Under the pieces are notes generated by a model. It did not search any database and was not told where the DNA came from. It saw nothing but the letters and a program-made list of their open reading frames with translations. A stretch of DNA of 64,000 nucleotides, taken from assembly GCA_016716835.1 (NCBI GenBank), contig JADJUW010000001.1:3190001-3254000 (forward strand), given 5' to 3'. The translations under genes and the position numbers were made by a program. This stretch comes from Myxococcales bacterium. GTDB lineage: Bacteria; Myxococcota_A; Polyangia; Haliangiales; Haliangiaceae. Of the stretch, positions 44,487 through 53,462 are shown piece after piece. How positions within the stretch are numbered: position 1 is the stretch's first letter; each line of letters starts with the position of its first letter.

Positions 44487-46172
44487 TTAGCGGCGGTTGC
44501 TGCCGCCGCGGCGTGAGCCGCCGCGACCGCCACGGCTGCGAGTGCGGTTACCACCGCCGCCGCTGGTGCCGTCGGCACTCTCGCTGCTCTGACCGCCAGC
44601 GCTGCCGCCTTGGCTAGGCAGCTTTTTTTCTGACGCGATGAGCTCGCTCGACATCTTGCCGGCGATGCGATACTGGTCATAGCGCCAGCTTTTTTGCGGC
44701 ACCAGCGCGATCGCCTTTTGGAATTTCTTTTCGAGAAAGTCGAGGTATTCGCGCTCGTCGCGCGTGATGATCTCGACGACGCGGGGATGGCATTCAATTT
44801 CCAGGCGCTCGCCGTCGGCCAATTCGCCGTGGCGGCGCACTTCGCGCAAGACCTCGTAGGCCATGGTTTCGGTCGACTTGACCACGCCGGCGCCCTCGCA
44901 GGTGGGGCACGGCTCGGTGAGCACGTGGTGCAGCGATTCGCGGGTGCGCTTGCGCGTCATCTCGACTAGGCCGAGCTCGCTGATGCGGGTGAGGTTGCAG
45001 CGCGAGCGGTCTTTTTGCAGCTCGCCGGAAAAGGCCTCCCAAACCTTGCTGCGATTGCCCTCTTTGGACATGTCGACAAAGTCGACGACGATGATGCCGC
45101 CGATATTGCGCAGGCGCAGCTGGCGCGCCACCTCGGCGCTGGCCTCGAGGTTGTTGCGGGTGACGGTTTCTTCGAGGTTGTCGCTGCCGACGAAGCTGCC
45201 GGTGTTGACGTCGATTGCGGTCAGCGCCTCGCCCTGGTCAATCACCAGCGAGCCGCCGGATTTCAGCGGCACGCGGCGCGACAGCGCGGTGCGCAGCTCG
45301 GGCTCGATTTGATATTGGTCAAAGATGGCGCGGCTGCCCTCGTGGCGGCGAATCTTGTCGACAAAGCGCGGCAGAAACGCCTCGGTGAAGCGGCGCACGC
45401 GCTGATATTGCTCGGCGTCGTCGATGACGATGGCCTCGGTGTCTTCGGTGAGCAGATCGCGCACGGTTCGCAGCGGCAGATCGAGCTCTTCGTGGATGAG
45501 CCCCAGGCCATGTTGGTTTTGCCGGCGCTGCACGATGTCGCCCCATAGCCGCGCCAGGTAGTCGACGTCGTCGATGATTTCTTGGTCCTTGGCGCGCTCG
45601 GCGGCGGTGCGCACGATAAAGCCCGAGTCGCGCGGTCGCGCCTGGTCGACCAGGGCGCGCAGGCGCTGGCGTTCGCTATCTGAGCCAATGCGGCGCGACA
45701 CGCCGACCTGATCGACGCCCGGCATGAACACGCCGTAGCGCCCCGGCAGCGAGACAAAGTTGGTGACGCGCGCGCCCTTTTGCGCGACCGGGTCTTTGAC
45801 GACCTGGCAGATCACTTCGTTGCCGGGCTTCAGCAGCTCCTCAATGCGGCGGTTGGCGCGGGCCTCGCGCTTGCGCCGGGAATCGTCGCCGACGTCGGCG
45901 TCTTCGAATAGCTTGCGCTCCTCGCCCGAGCCGAGCACGTCGGCGACAAAGAGAAACGCCGAGCGTTCGACCTTGGGCCCGAGCTCGACGAACGCCGCTT
46001 GCATGCCAGGCAGCACCCGCTGGACGCGGCCGCGGTAGATGTTGCCCACCATGCCGCGATCGCGTTTTCGCTCGACAAAAAATTCACGTAAGACGCCGTC
46101 CTCGATCACGCCGACCCGGGTCTCGGGGCCTTCGGAGTTGACGGCAAGAAGTTGCCTAGAAATGGGGCTCAT
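44487..46172 (-). CDS. rng: Ribonuclease E/G
   Basis: 561 residues. S1-like RNA-binding part (NIYRGRVQRVLPGMQAAFVE), then the RNase E/G catalytic core with the Mg-binding Asp residues in TAIDVNTGSFVG and VVDFVDM, and the zinc-link CPTC. The C-terminal ~45 residues are an RGG/Gly-Ser tail (RSRGGRGGSRRGG) instead of the long degradosome scaffold of E. coli RNase E. It cuts AU-rich single-stranded RNA and processes rRNA. The 5' end faces the secreted-protein gene. Confidence 0.93.
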   Translation of the reverse strand: MSPISRQLLAVNSEGPETRVGVIEDGVLREFFVERKRDRGMVGNIYRGRVQRVLPGMQAAFVELGPKVERSAFLFVADVLGSGEERKLFEDADVGDDSRRKREARANRRIEELLKPGNEVICQVVKDPVAQKGARVTNFVSLPGRYGVFMPGVDQVGVSRRIGSDSERQRLRALVDQARPRDSGFIVRTAAERAKDQEIIDDVDYLARLWGDIVQRRQNQHGLGLIHEELDLPLRTVRDLLTEDTEAIVIDDAEQYQRVRRFTEAFLPRFVDKIRRHEGSRAIFDQYQIEPELRTALSRRVPLKSGGSLVIDQGEALTAIDVNTGSFVGSDNLEETVTRNNLEASAEVARQLRLRNIGGIIVVDFVDMSKEGNRSKVWEAFSGELQKDRSRCNLTRISELGLVEMTRKRTRESLHHVLTEPCPTCEGAGVVKSTETMAYEVLREVRRHGELADGERLEIECHPRVVEIITRDEREYLDFLEKKFQKAIALVPQKSWRYDQYRIAGKMSSELIASEKKLPSQGGSAGGQSSESADGTSGGGGNRTRSRGGRGGSRRGGSNRR

Positions 46173-46247
46173 AAAGCAGCGCCAGTATTACCCCGGACCG
46201 CGGCCCAAGGGGGAGGGGGCGGCGTAGTAAATCAGGCGGCGATTGCG

Positions 46248-47657
46248 CTAGCGGGTGGCGGCTTGGGCGGTCTGCGCCGCGCTGTCAGGCTTGTCAACCG
46301 GCTCCGGATCTAGGTTCCACGTGCGTGCCGGCCCGAGTGTTGAGTTGAAGTTGTAAGCAAACCATTGGCCTTTATAAAACTGGATAGTCCGGTTGCTTGG
46401 ATTGCCAATCTCGTCAACCTTGTCGAGATGAGCTTCGACGATGACGGCAAACTCGCGGGCCTCGGCGGGGCTTAGTCGCATCTGCGTAATCATGGAATCA
46501 AAGGTAATACCCGGCCGTAGCTTTGCCGATATGGCAGCTTTTGCGGCCTTATAGGCCTTGCCGGAGACGGGATGCGGTGCGCTTTCAACAACTGGAGCGC
46601 CGGCCGTAAACTTGGCTGGCAGTAGCGGTAACTTGCCGGCCTCTATCTCAGCGTCGTAGGGAGAGCGAAATGAATAGCGCGTAGTGATAATGGCCGACTC
46701 TTTCGTGTCGGTGCCGGTCTGAACATCGATCGCCAAATCGTCGTTGAGCCCGCTTACGTCGGCGCTGGCGCGAAAGCTGCCGGTTTCAGCGTGCGCGTCC
46801 ATCCATTTACCCGTCTCTCCCGTCGTCATGTTGACGACGCGAAATTTGGATCCGGGAGGGATGGCGTTGACGCCGCCGCGGAGAACGACGCGCGCCTGTT
46901 TGCTGATCGAGCCCTTGCCGCCGCGTTTGCCTTGTTGACCCTGGCCTTGGTCGCCACCGCCAAGCGTTGGATAGTGCGCCGGTGTGACGCCAACGACGTT
47001 TGCATTTAGGTAGGGCGCAAAGTCGCCGGCTAGGTCGCCGCCTTCAGCAGAAAAGACGGGGAAGGCGCCCGAGGTGTCGAGCTTGTAGCTGCGCGGCTTG
47101 CCCTTGGCCTTGACGATGCGCGTGTATTTCGTGCCAACGTGGCCGACGTCATCGGAGGTAAAGACCATCGCCATAGGCTTGTTCGCGGGTTGCGCGATAT
47201 CAAATTGTTTTTGGCCGCCCTTGCCGACGCGGTCTAGCGGCGTCGATTCGGTCATCTTTTTGCCAGTCATAGCGGTTCGAACGCTTCCTGGCGTGAGCGG
47301 CTTCATTTTCCCGGTCGCATCAAATTCGCGCTGTGACAGGTCGATGCCTTTCGTCGGCGTGTCGTGCAGCGCGACGCCTTCGCCGTAGTACTCGTCGACC
47401 TCAACCATCACCGGGTCGACGCGAGGGGGGTTGTTTTGGATAGTCGCCGATTCGGCGCGATAGGTCGTGAGCTTATTACCCTTGGTCACCCGCATGCGCG
47501 CCGGCTTAAGCGGCGTGCCGGTCGCCGGGTTAAGGCGATTACCCGTCTTGGCCGGCTTGCCTTTACCCTGTTGCGCTGGGCTACCGGCAAAGGCCGACGA
47601 AATTGTGCTGACCGAGAGGAGGGAGGCAAAGATAATACGGGAAAGTTTTGATTGCAT
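46248..47657 (-). CDS. Secreted protein of unknown function
   Basis: 469 residues with a clear signal peptide (RIIFASLLSVSTISSAFA). The mature protein begins with a Lys/Pro-rich stretch (PAQQGKGKPAKTGNRLNP); later are VRTAMTGKKMTEST, a Gln/Gly-rich loop and LRPGITFDSMITQMRLSPAE. I recognise no domain. The gene is clearly less GC-rich than its neighbours and uses more Lys/Ile/Thr codons, so it may be acquired or relaxed. A GGGAAA run lies before the ATG. It is divergent from the exporter gene across a 192-bp region with several short hairpins. Confidence 0.65.
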   Translation of the reverse strand: MQSKLSRIIFASLLSVSTISSAFAGSPAQQGKGKPAKTGNRLNPATGTPLKPARMRVTKGNKLTTYRAESATIQNNPPRVDPVMVEVDEYYGEGVALHDTPTKGIDLSQREFDATGKMKPLTPGSVRTAMTGKKMTESTPLDRVGKGGQKQFDIAQPANKPMAMVFTSDDVGHVGTKYTRIVKAKGKPRSYKLDTSGAFPVFSAEGGDLAGDFAPYLNANVVGVTPAHYPTLGGGDQGQGQQGKRGGKGSISKQARVVLRGGVNAIPPGSKFRVVNMTTGETGKWMDAHAETGSFRASADVSGLNDDLAIDVQTGTDTKESAIITTRYSFRSPYDAEIEAGKLPLLPAKFTAGAPVVESAPHPVSGKAYKAAKAAISAKLRPGITFDSMITQMRLSPAEAREFAVIVEAHLDKVDEIGNPSNRTIQFYKGQWFAYNFNSTLGPARTWNLDPEPVDKPDSAAQTAQAATR

Positions 47658-47849
47658 GGCGGGCTACACAGCAACATTCATGCCGGGCGTTTAGCCCGCC
47701 AAAAGCGGCTCCAGACGCCTGGGAGTAAGGCAGGCCGCGCCTCATTTGGTGCTCGCTGTCACCAGGCTGGGGAGGGTAAACCCCCACCGCGAGGTGACCG
47801 CTTAGCCAAAACTTGGGGCCCCGTGCGCCAGGTCGTAGAGTAATCCCGC
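47658..47849. other. Divergent leader region with short hairpins
   Basis: Holds CGGGCGTTTAGCCCG (stem 5), TGGTG-CTCGCTGT-CACCA, GGGGAGGGTAAACCCC and the palindrome GGGGCCCC before the ThrE-type gene. None matches a riboswitch I know. It probably carries both divergent promoters, which I cannot place. Confidence 0.3.
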
Positions 47850-49073
47850 ATGAGTCCCCGCGGCGAAACCTCCACCGAAGAACGCCAGGCCATCGAGTTT
47901 GTCCTCGACCTTGGCCGCGTGCTGCACCGTTATGGCACGCCGGCGCACCGGCTCGAAGACGCGCTGCAAGTGGTGTCGCGCAAGCTCGGGCTATCGGCCG
48001 ACTACTTTTCGACGCCGACCGCGCTCATCGTCAGTTTTGGCAAGCCGAGCGACCTGCGCACCACGATGATGGCAATGGATGCGCCTGAAAACAATATGGA
48101 TAAGTTGGCGAAGGCCGATCGCCTTGCCGACCAAGTCATCGCCGGCAAGGTCGACGTGGTCGACGCTACCGCGCGGTTGCACGATATCGAACGCGCGCCC
48201 GACGAATGGAACGCGCCGACGTCGATCGCGGCTTATGGCGCGGCGGCGGGCTCGGTCGCGGTGCTATTTGCCGGCGGCTGGCGCGAGGTCGTGGTGGCGA
48301 CGTTTATCGGCACACTGATCGGCGGGCTCGAGCACCTGATGTCGCGCGACCGCCAGCGCCTACAAATCTACGAGCTGGTGAGCGCGGTGATGGCGGCGCT
48401 CGTCGCGGGCGCGGCGGCGCGCCTGTGGCCGATGTCGAGCTCGCTGGTGACCATGGCCGCGATCGTCGTTCTGCTGCCCGGCCTCATGCTCACCACCGCC
48501 ATGAGCGAGCTGGCGACCAAGCACTTGATTTCCGGCACGGCGCGCATGTTTGCGGCGATCACCGTGCTGCTCCAGGTCGTGGTCGGCGTCGCCATTGGCG
48601 AACTGCTCGCGCAGCAGCTCTTTGCGGCCAATGCGGTGCGGGCGCAGGCGCTGCCAGCGTGGGCGCTGTGGCCGGCGCTGCTGGTCGCCGCGATTGCCAT
48701 GGCGGGCCTGGTACAAGCCAATCGCCGCGTGCTTGGCTGGATTATCGTCGCGGCCTTTGCCGGCTACCTCGGCAAGACCCTTGGCTCGAGCGTGCTCGGC
48801 AACAACCTCGGCGCGCTGCTGGGCGCCTTCGTGCTCGGCATGCTGACCAATCTGTATGCGCGGCTCTTATCGAGGCCCTCGCAGGTGGTACAGGTGCCCG
48901 CCGTGCTGATCTTGGTGCCGGGTAGCATGGGCTATCGCGGTTTTGACGCGCTGCTCGAACACCACACCATGGCCGGGGTTGAGACGACATTTCAGATGTT
49001 TATCGCGGCCACCACCATCGTCGCGGGTCTGCTTGTGGCCAATGCCACGGTCGCGCCGCGCCGGATCTTGTAG
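47850..49073 (+). CDS. ThrE-family threonine/serine exporter
   Basis: 407 residues. The N-terminal cytoplasmic domain (FVLDLGRVLHRYGTPAHRLE; YFSTPTALIVSFG) is followed by about ten membrane segments in two blocks (from SIAAYGAAAGSVAVLFAGG; VVLLPGLMLTTAMSELATKH; VLILVPGSMGYRGFDALL), the fused DUF1212 + DUF3815 form. Homologues export L-threonine and L-serine by proton exchange. It appears to be a single-gene unit. Substrate inferred from family only. Confidence 0.88.
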   Translation: MSPRGETSTEERQAIEFVLDLGRVLHRYGTPAHRLEDALQVVSRKLGLSADYFSTPTALIVSFGKPSDLRTTMMAMDAPENNMDKLAKADRLADQVIAGKVDVVDATARLHDIERAPDEWNAPTSIAAYGAAAGSVAVLFAGGWREVVVATFIGTLIGGLEHLMSRDRQRLQIYELVSAVMAALVAGAAARLWPMSSSLVTMAAIVVLLPGLMLTTAMSELATKHLISGTARMFAAITVLLQVVVGVAIGELLAQQLFAANAVRAQALPAWALWPALLVAAIAMAGLVQANRRVLGWIIVAAFAGYLGKTLGSSVLGNNLGALLGAFVLGMLTNLYARLLSRPSQVVQVPAVLILVPGSMGYRGFDALLEHHTMAGVETTFQMFIAATTIVAGLLVANATVAPRRIL

Positions 49074-49114
49074 CGGCCGCTTGTGCACCCCGTGGGCCGT
49101 GCTAGCGTCCGCAC

Positions 49115-49660
49115 ATGAAATTAGTGCAACATGTTGCCTCGCCGATGTGCCTCGCGGCCTTGCTCGCGCTGACGCTGGGCGCCTGCGGCAGCGATGACAC
49201 GGGAGGCGAGCCGCCGCCCGACAACACGCCGGCCTTGTCCCCCGAGGACGCCGTGGATGGCATGCTAACCGCGGCGTGCGCCAAGCTGTTTGCGTGTCGC
49301 GACAGCTTCCCGTTCGGCGGTCCCGAGACCTTCGATTCGTTTTTTGGCACCACCGAAAAGGATTGCAAGCTGGTGCTGGTCGATCAGTTCGGGCTAAACG
49401 GCGTCACGGAATCCGTCGAAGCTGGTCGCATCGTGTATGACGCAGAAAAGGGCGCGGCCTGCGTCGAGGAAGTAAACGCGCAGCTCGATGCCACCACCTG
49501 CGACGAGCTGTGGTCGCAAGATCCGTCGGGGCTGCTCACGGACAGCTCGTGCGGCGCCATGCTCGAAGGCCAAATCGCCATCGGCGAAGCCTGCAACAAT
49601 AACTTTGAATGTGTACCGGGGAGCCAATGCACCGGCGGCACCTGCATCGCCGCCAGCTAA
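49115..49660 (+). CDS. Cys-rich lipoprotein
   Basis: 181 residues. Signal peptide with lipobox LGAC, short acidic/Pro spacer, then a helical domain with paired Cys (AACAKLFACRDSFPF; AACVEEV; TTCDELW) and a C-terminal knot-like tail (GEACNNNFECVPGSQCTGG). This type is frequent in myxobacteria, with unknown function. Surface or periplasmic. The 218-bp gap downstream holds a hairpin at about 49717-49736 (CGGACAC-GCTA-GTGTCCG) that could act as a terminator, and nothing else I recognise. Confidence 0.75.
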   Translation: MKLVQHVASPMCLAALLALTLGACGSDDTGGEPPPDNTPALSPEDAVDGMLTAACAKLFACRDSFPFGGPETFDSFFGTTEKDCKLVLVDQFGLNGVTESVEAGRIVYDAEKGAACVEEVNAQLDATTCDELWSQDPSGLLTDSSCGAMLEGQIAIGEACNNNFECVPGSQCTGGTCIAAS

Positions 49661-49878
49661 CAGAGCCGGACAATCTAAGATCCTAAAGGGCGGAGAACAG
49701 AACGCAGTGGGTGGAGGCGGACACGCTAGTGTCCGAATGCTGGAATCGTACGCGAGTGTTTCGTCAGAGCCAGACCGCGCCAACCCATGGACGCGCGATG
49801 CGGCAGGCGCATCCGTCTGGATGTAACGAGGCTCGCGAAGCCGTACACCGAAAGTTACCCACCCAATGCGGTTCTGTC

Positions 49879-50370
49879 CTAGAACGTAATTGTGCAGCTG
49901 GCGCCCTGGCCTGGCGTCTCGCTCACCATCGCCTCAAGCCGCAGCACGTGAGGTTGCTTGAGCCAGGAGCCCAGCCGGTTGCTCAGGTGCGTCGCTGCCA
50001 GATCAGCCAACGTCTCGACGGTGATGTTATCGGTGTCAAGCAAGAGCACGTCGGCTAGTGGCAGCTCGTAGTGTTGGTCGCATAGCGTAAAAATCACCGA
50101 CGTCGCGTCTTGCTGCAGCAAGCGGAAATACGGGTTGTGTTTGGCAAGAAAGACTTTTTCTTTCCACGCGGTGCACAGCTCGGCCAGCGCCTGCTTGACC
50201 ATCGCGAACGGCACGATTTTTTGAAATGAAATATCGCTCACCTCGAGCTCACAGCCAAGCTGGTAGTTGTGGCCATGCAAGCGCTCTTTGCTGCCATCGG
50301 GAAAGACCGTCATGTGCGCGCAAGAAACCTTATATTGTTCGCGTTGCACAAAGAGCCGATACGTCCGCAT
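49879..50370 (-). CDS. 6-pyruvoyl-tetrahydropterin synthase family protein, ExxHGH type
   Basis: 163 residues. A PTPS/QueD fold: zinc His in SCAHMTVF and in LHGHNYQLGCELEV; DNITVETLADLAATHL; C-terminal catalytic Glu region MVSETPGQGASC. The QueD Cys (CxxxHGH) is absent: the sequence is KERLHGH, i.e. ExxHGH, the form described for PTPS-III, which makes 6-hydroxymethyl-dihydropterin and replaces dihydroneopterin aldolase. It could therefore feed FolK rather than queuosine. Full length for the longer PTPS forms. Convergent with the lipoprotein gene. Confidence 0.85.
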   Translation of the reverse strand: MRTYRLFVQREQYKVSCAHMTVFPDGSKERLHGHNYQLGCELEVSDISFQKIVPFAMVKQALAELCTAWKEKVFLAKHNPYFRLLQQDATSVIFTLCDQHYELPLADVLLLDTDNITVETLADLAATHLSNRLGSWLKQPHVLRLEAMVSETPGQGASCTITF

Positions 50371-50418
50371 GGGCGGAATGTAGAGACGCGCGGCGGCGAT
50401 CGCAACCCTCGCGCCGGC

Positions 50419-52563
50419 TCAATAATTGAGGTCGTCGGCGCGATACCCCCGCTGTAGCGTCAGGGGTTGCTCGTAGACCGCGTCGTGGTAGAGAAATTGG
50501 TAGCGAATGTAGTGCGTGGTGACGCGTTTCATGTATTCGCGCGTCTCGCGAAACGATACCAGCTCGACAAATTCATCGAGGGGCCGCGTGTTCATATGCG
50601 GCGCGTTCAGCCAGCGCATCATCGCGACGGGCCCGGCGTTAAACGACGCGGCCGCAATGGGGACCTGGCGGGCGAATTTCTCAAACAGCCCGCCTATGTA
50701 CCAGCTGCCGGTCTCGATGTTAAACGCGACGTCAAACAGGTCGCCCTCGCCATAGCTCAGGCCCAGGCTGCCCGCGACGCGGGTGGTGGTGGGGGGGATC
50801 ATTTGCAAGAGGCCCTGCGCATCGGCGAACGACACCACGTGCGGGTCATAGCCACTCTCGACGCGCATGATGGCAAAGATAAACTCAGGCGGCGCGGCGC
50901 CGAGGTGGCCGCGCGTGGCGATGACGCCGGCAAAGGCGCGGGGAAAGGCGGCCTCCCACCAACGCCGCGCATTGCCGGTGGGCGCCGCGCGCAGGGCGCC
51001 GCCGTGGTAGGAGGTCGCGAGCTTAAACAGGCGTCCTGGATGGTCTAGCGCCGGATACAAGGCATGCAAGATCGCCCAGGCGCGTGGCGCGGCAAAGCGC
51101 TTGCGCAGCGCGCTCTCGCCGCGCTGCAGCTCGATTCCGGCGTCGCGCGGGAGGCCCGCCGCCTGCAGTTCGCGCACGCGCATGATGAGCGGATCGGCGA
51201 CGACCTCGGGCAGCACCAACGGATCCCCCGGCTCAATCAGGGGACCGGTGGCTGTGCGAGGCGCCTCACCCAGCGGCGGCATGGCGATGGTGAACTCGGC
51301 CAGCCGCGTGCGCGCGAGCGTTGCATACCAAGTCAGCGGCCACGTGTTGACGACGTCTTTGTAGCCAGCAATGGCCGCGGCCTTGTCGCCGCGCAAGGCG
51401 TGGGCGCGCGCCGTCCAATAGCGGGCCTTGCCGCCAATTTGTTCCTCGTCGCTGCGGGCGAGGCGTGCCAAGGCCGCAATTGCAAGATCGTATTGTGCCA
51501 GTAGATAATGCGAATACGCCAAGAACCACTCGGCCTCGCCGCGCCACTCCGAACCCGGATACTTGGCGATCATGGCGGCGAGCCGCGGCGCCGCGAGCGC
51601 ATAGTTGCCGCGATTAAATTCGAGCCAGCCTGCGAGGAAAAACGCCTCGTGGGCCTGCTCAGAGCGTGGATATTTGGCGACCAGCGCGAGGTAATGAGAG
51701 ATCGCCTCGTCGTCGCGATCGGCCCGCGACAGCGCGCGGGCGCCGCGAAACATCGCGCGCGGCGCGTCGGCGCCGAGTTGATCGTAGATGGCGAGCAGCA
51801 GGCGGCCAGCCTCTTCGTAGCGCTTGCGCATGCGAAACAGCGTGTCGCCTGTAAGAAACTGCGCGCGCAAGGCCAGCGGTTTTGGCAGCGCGGCGGGCAG
51901 GGCGGCAAGCTCGCTCATCGCAACGACCCAGTCGCGTTGCGCGGCGAGCTGGGCGATGCGATCGAGCTGTTGCGCTGGTGCCAACAAGGGTTGCCTTGGC
52001 GCGACCCGACGCAAGTCGGCGATAAACTGCGACTCCAGCGGATGCCCAGGGCTAGCGATAAGCAGCTGGCGCAGGCGCGCGACTTGTTGCGCGGGCGGTG
52101 CGAGCGAGAGCAGACGGTGCTCGATGACCGCAAGATCGATTTGCGCGGGGGGTGGACCGCGGCGCTTCTTCAGCGTGGCGTATTCCTTGGCGGCTAGGCG
52201 CTTGTCATCAGGTGACGGCGAAAGCCACAGCGCGTCGGCGGCACGCCAGGCGGCCTGCTCAGCGAAGCGCGACGAGGGCATGGTGGCGAGCCGCGTGAAG
52301 GCGACCCGCGCCGCGGCGGCATCACCTTGCAACAGCGCGATTGACCCGCGCAGGTAGAGCGCATAATCGGCATTGAGGATGGCGCCGTCTCCGCGCGCCA
52401 AGGCGGCCTCGGCAGCCGCGAGATCGCCGCGTTCATACGCGGCAAACGCCGCACCCAGTGGCGTCGCGTCGGCATCGGTCGCAGCGGCAGCCGTGCGTGG
52501 CGTTGCGATGGCGCTGGTGACGCCAAGCAAGCAAGCGATGGCGAGGGCAACGCGCATGATCAA
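50419..52563 (-). CDS. slt: Soluble lytic transglycosylase (Slt70-like)
   Basis: 714 residues. Signal peptide (ALAIACLLGVTSAIATP; the ATG at 52557 is also possible), then a long alpha-helical superhelix like the Slt70 ring (VAKYPRSEQAHEAFFLAGWL; AAMIAKYPGSEWRGEAEWFL), and a C-terminal lysozyme-like domain with the catalytic Glu in IMRVESGYDP, then SFADAQGLLQMIPPT and IAAASFNAGPVAMMRW. It cleaves glycan strands with anhydro-MurNAc formation in the periplasm. It ends 48 bp from the PTPS gene on the same strand. Confidence 0.93.
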   Translation of the reverse strand: MIMRVALAIACLLGVTSAIATPRTAAAATDADATPLGAAFAAYERGDLAAAEAALARGDGAILNADYALYLRGSIALLQGDAAAARVAFTRLATMPSSRFAEQAAWRAADALWLSPSPDDKRLAAKEYATLKKRRGPPPAQIDLAVIEHRLLSLAPPAQQVARLRQLLIASPGHPLESQFIADLRRVAPRQPLLAPAQQLDRIAQLAAQRDWVVAMSELAALPAALPKPLALRAQFLTGDTLFRMRKRYEEAGRLLLAIYDQLGADAPRAMFRGARALSRADRDDEAISHYLALVAKYPRSEQAHEAFFLAGWLEFNRGNYALAAPRLAAMIAKYPGSEWRGEAEWFLAYSHYLLAQYDLAIAALARLARSDEEQIGGKARYWTARAHALRGDKAAAIAGYKDVVNTWPLTWYATLARTRLAEFTIAMPPLGEAPRTATGPLIEPGDPLVLPEVVADPLIMRVRELQAAGLPRDAGIELQRGESALRKRFAAPRAWAILHALYPALDHPGRLFKLATSYHGGALRAAPTGNARRWWEAAFPRAFAGVIATRGHLGAAPPEFIFAIMRVESGYDPHVVSFADAQGLLQMIPPTTTRVAGSLGLSYGEGDLFDVAFNIETGSWYIGGLFEKFARQVPIAAASFNAGPVAMMRWLNAPHMNTRPLDEFVELVSFRETREYMKRVTTHYIRYQFLYHDAVYEQPLTLQRGYRADDLNY

Positions 52564-52613
52564 AGGCTACCGCCTCGTCCCCGCAATTGCCATCGGCGGC
52601 GTACGATGGCGCC

Positions 52614-53450
52614 ATGTCAAAGCGCGTATTGCCAAGGTCCTCGCCCGCTGCCTTGCCGCCGGTGGTGGTAGCGATCGCGGGGCTGGACCCTACCGGAGGC
52701 GCGGGCCTCCTCGCCGATGTGGCGGTGATTCGCGCCGCGGGGCTTCACGCCTACGGCATCGTCACGGCGTCGACCATTCAAGGTGGCGGTGCGCCCGCCG
52801 AAACTGGCGCCGTCATCGCGCCAAAGGTGCTTGCGGCGCAACTGGCACGGCTATCGCGAGGCAAGGCGGCGCGCGAGGCGATCGCCGCGATCAAGATCGG
52901 CCTGGTGCCTGATGCGGCCACGGCGGCGGTGATCGCAACCTGGCTCAAAACCGTGCCCCAGGCCGCGGTAGTGTGGGATCCCGTGTTGGCGGCGTCGAGC
53001 GGCGGCGCGCTGGTCAAAGGCTCGCTGCGCGCACTCGTGCAGACCTTGGCGCCCGCGCTGGCGTTGCGCGCTCGTCGCCATCTTGGGGCGGTCGCCGTCA
53101 TCACGCCCAACGTAGAGGAGGCGCGCGCGTTGGCGAAGGCGCTAGGAATTAAGGCGAGCGGGGAGGCCTCCCATGCGGCGCTGGCGCCACCGCTCGCGAC
53201 GGCACTTGGCCTTGCGGTGATGGTCAAGGGCGGCCACGCGCCGAGCGACGCCGGCCGCATCTCGGATGTCTTGGTGGTCGGTAAAGACCTTTACGTGATC
53301 GAAAAAACGTTTGTGCCAGGAGGCACGTCGCTGCGCGGCACCGGCTGCGCGCTGTCATCGCTTATCGCTAGCCATCTCGCGCAAGATATGGATCTGGTGA
53401 CGGCGTGTTGCGACGCCTCGCATGCGCTGACCGATTCAATGGCGGGCTAA
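52614..53450 (+). CDS. thiD: Hydroxymethylpyrimidine/phosphomethylpyrimidine kinase ThiD
   Basis: 278 residues from the ATG at 52614. Ribokinase fold: IAGLDPTGGAGLLADVAVIR, IKIGLVP, VVWDPVLAASSGGAL, ITPNVEEARAL, MVKGGH, and the anion-hole/catalytic GTGCALSSLIASHLA. It phosphorylates HMP to HMP-PP for thiamine. thiE lies 4.4 kb away, not in one operon. Divergent from the transglycosylase gene. Confidence 0.93.
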   Translation: MSKRVLPRSSPAALPPVVVAIAGLDPTGGAGLLADVAVIRAAGLHAYGIVTASTIQGGGAPAETGAVIAPKVLAAQLARLSRGKAAREAIAAIKIGLVPDAATAAVIATWLKTVPQAAVVWDPVLAASSGGALVKGSLRALVQTLAPALALRARRHLGAVAVITPNVEEARALAKALGIKASGEASHAALAPPLATALGLAVMVKGGHAPSDAGRISDVLVVGKDLYVIEKTFVPGGTSLRGTGCALSSLIASHLAQDMDLVTACCDASHALTDSMAG

Positions 53451-53462
53451 GGCCGAATGCGC

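Noticed and set aside
49879..50370. Calling the PTPS gene queD to pair with queC
   Set aside because: The catalytic Cys before HGH is absent and the Glu spacing fits PTPS-III better; queC is 40 kb away.
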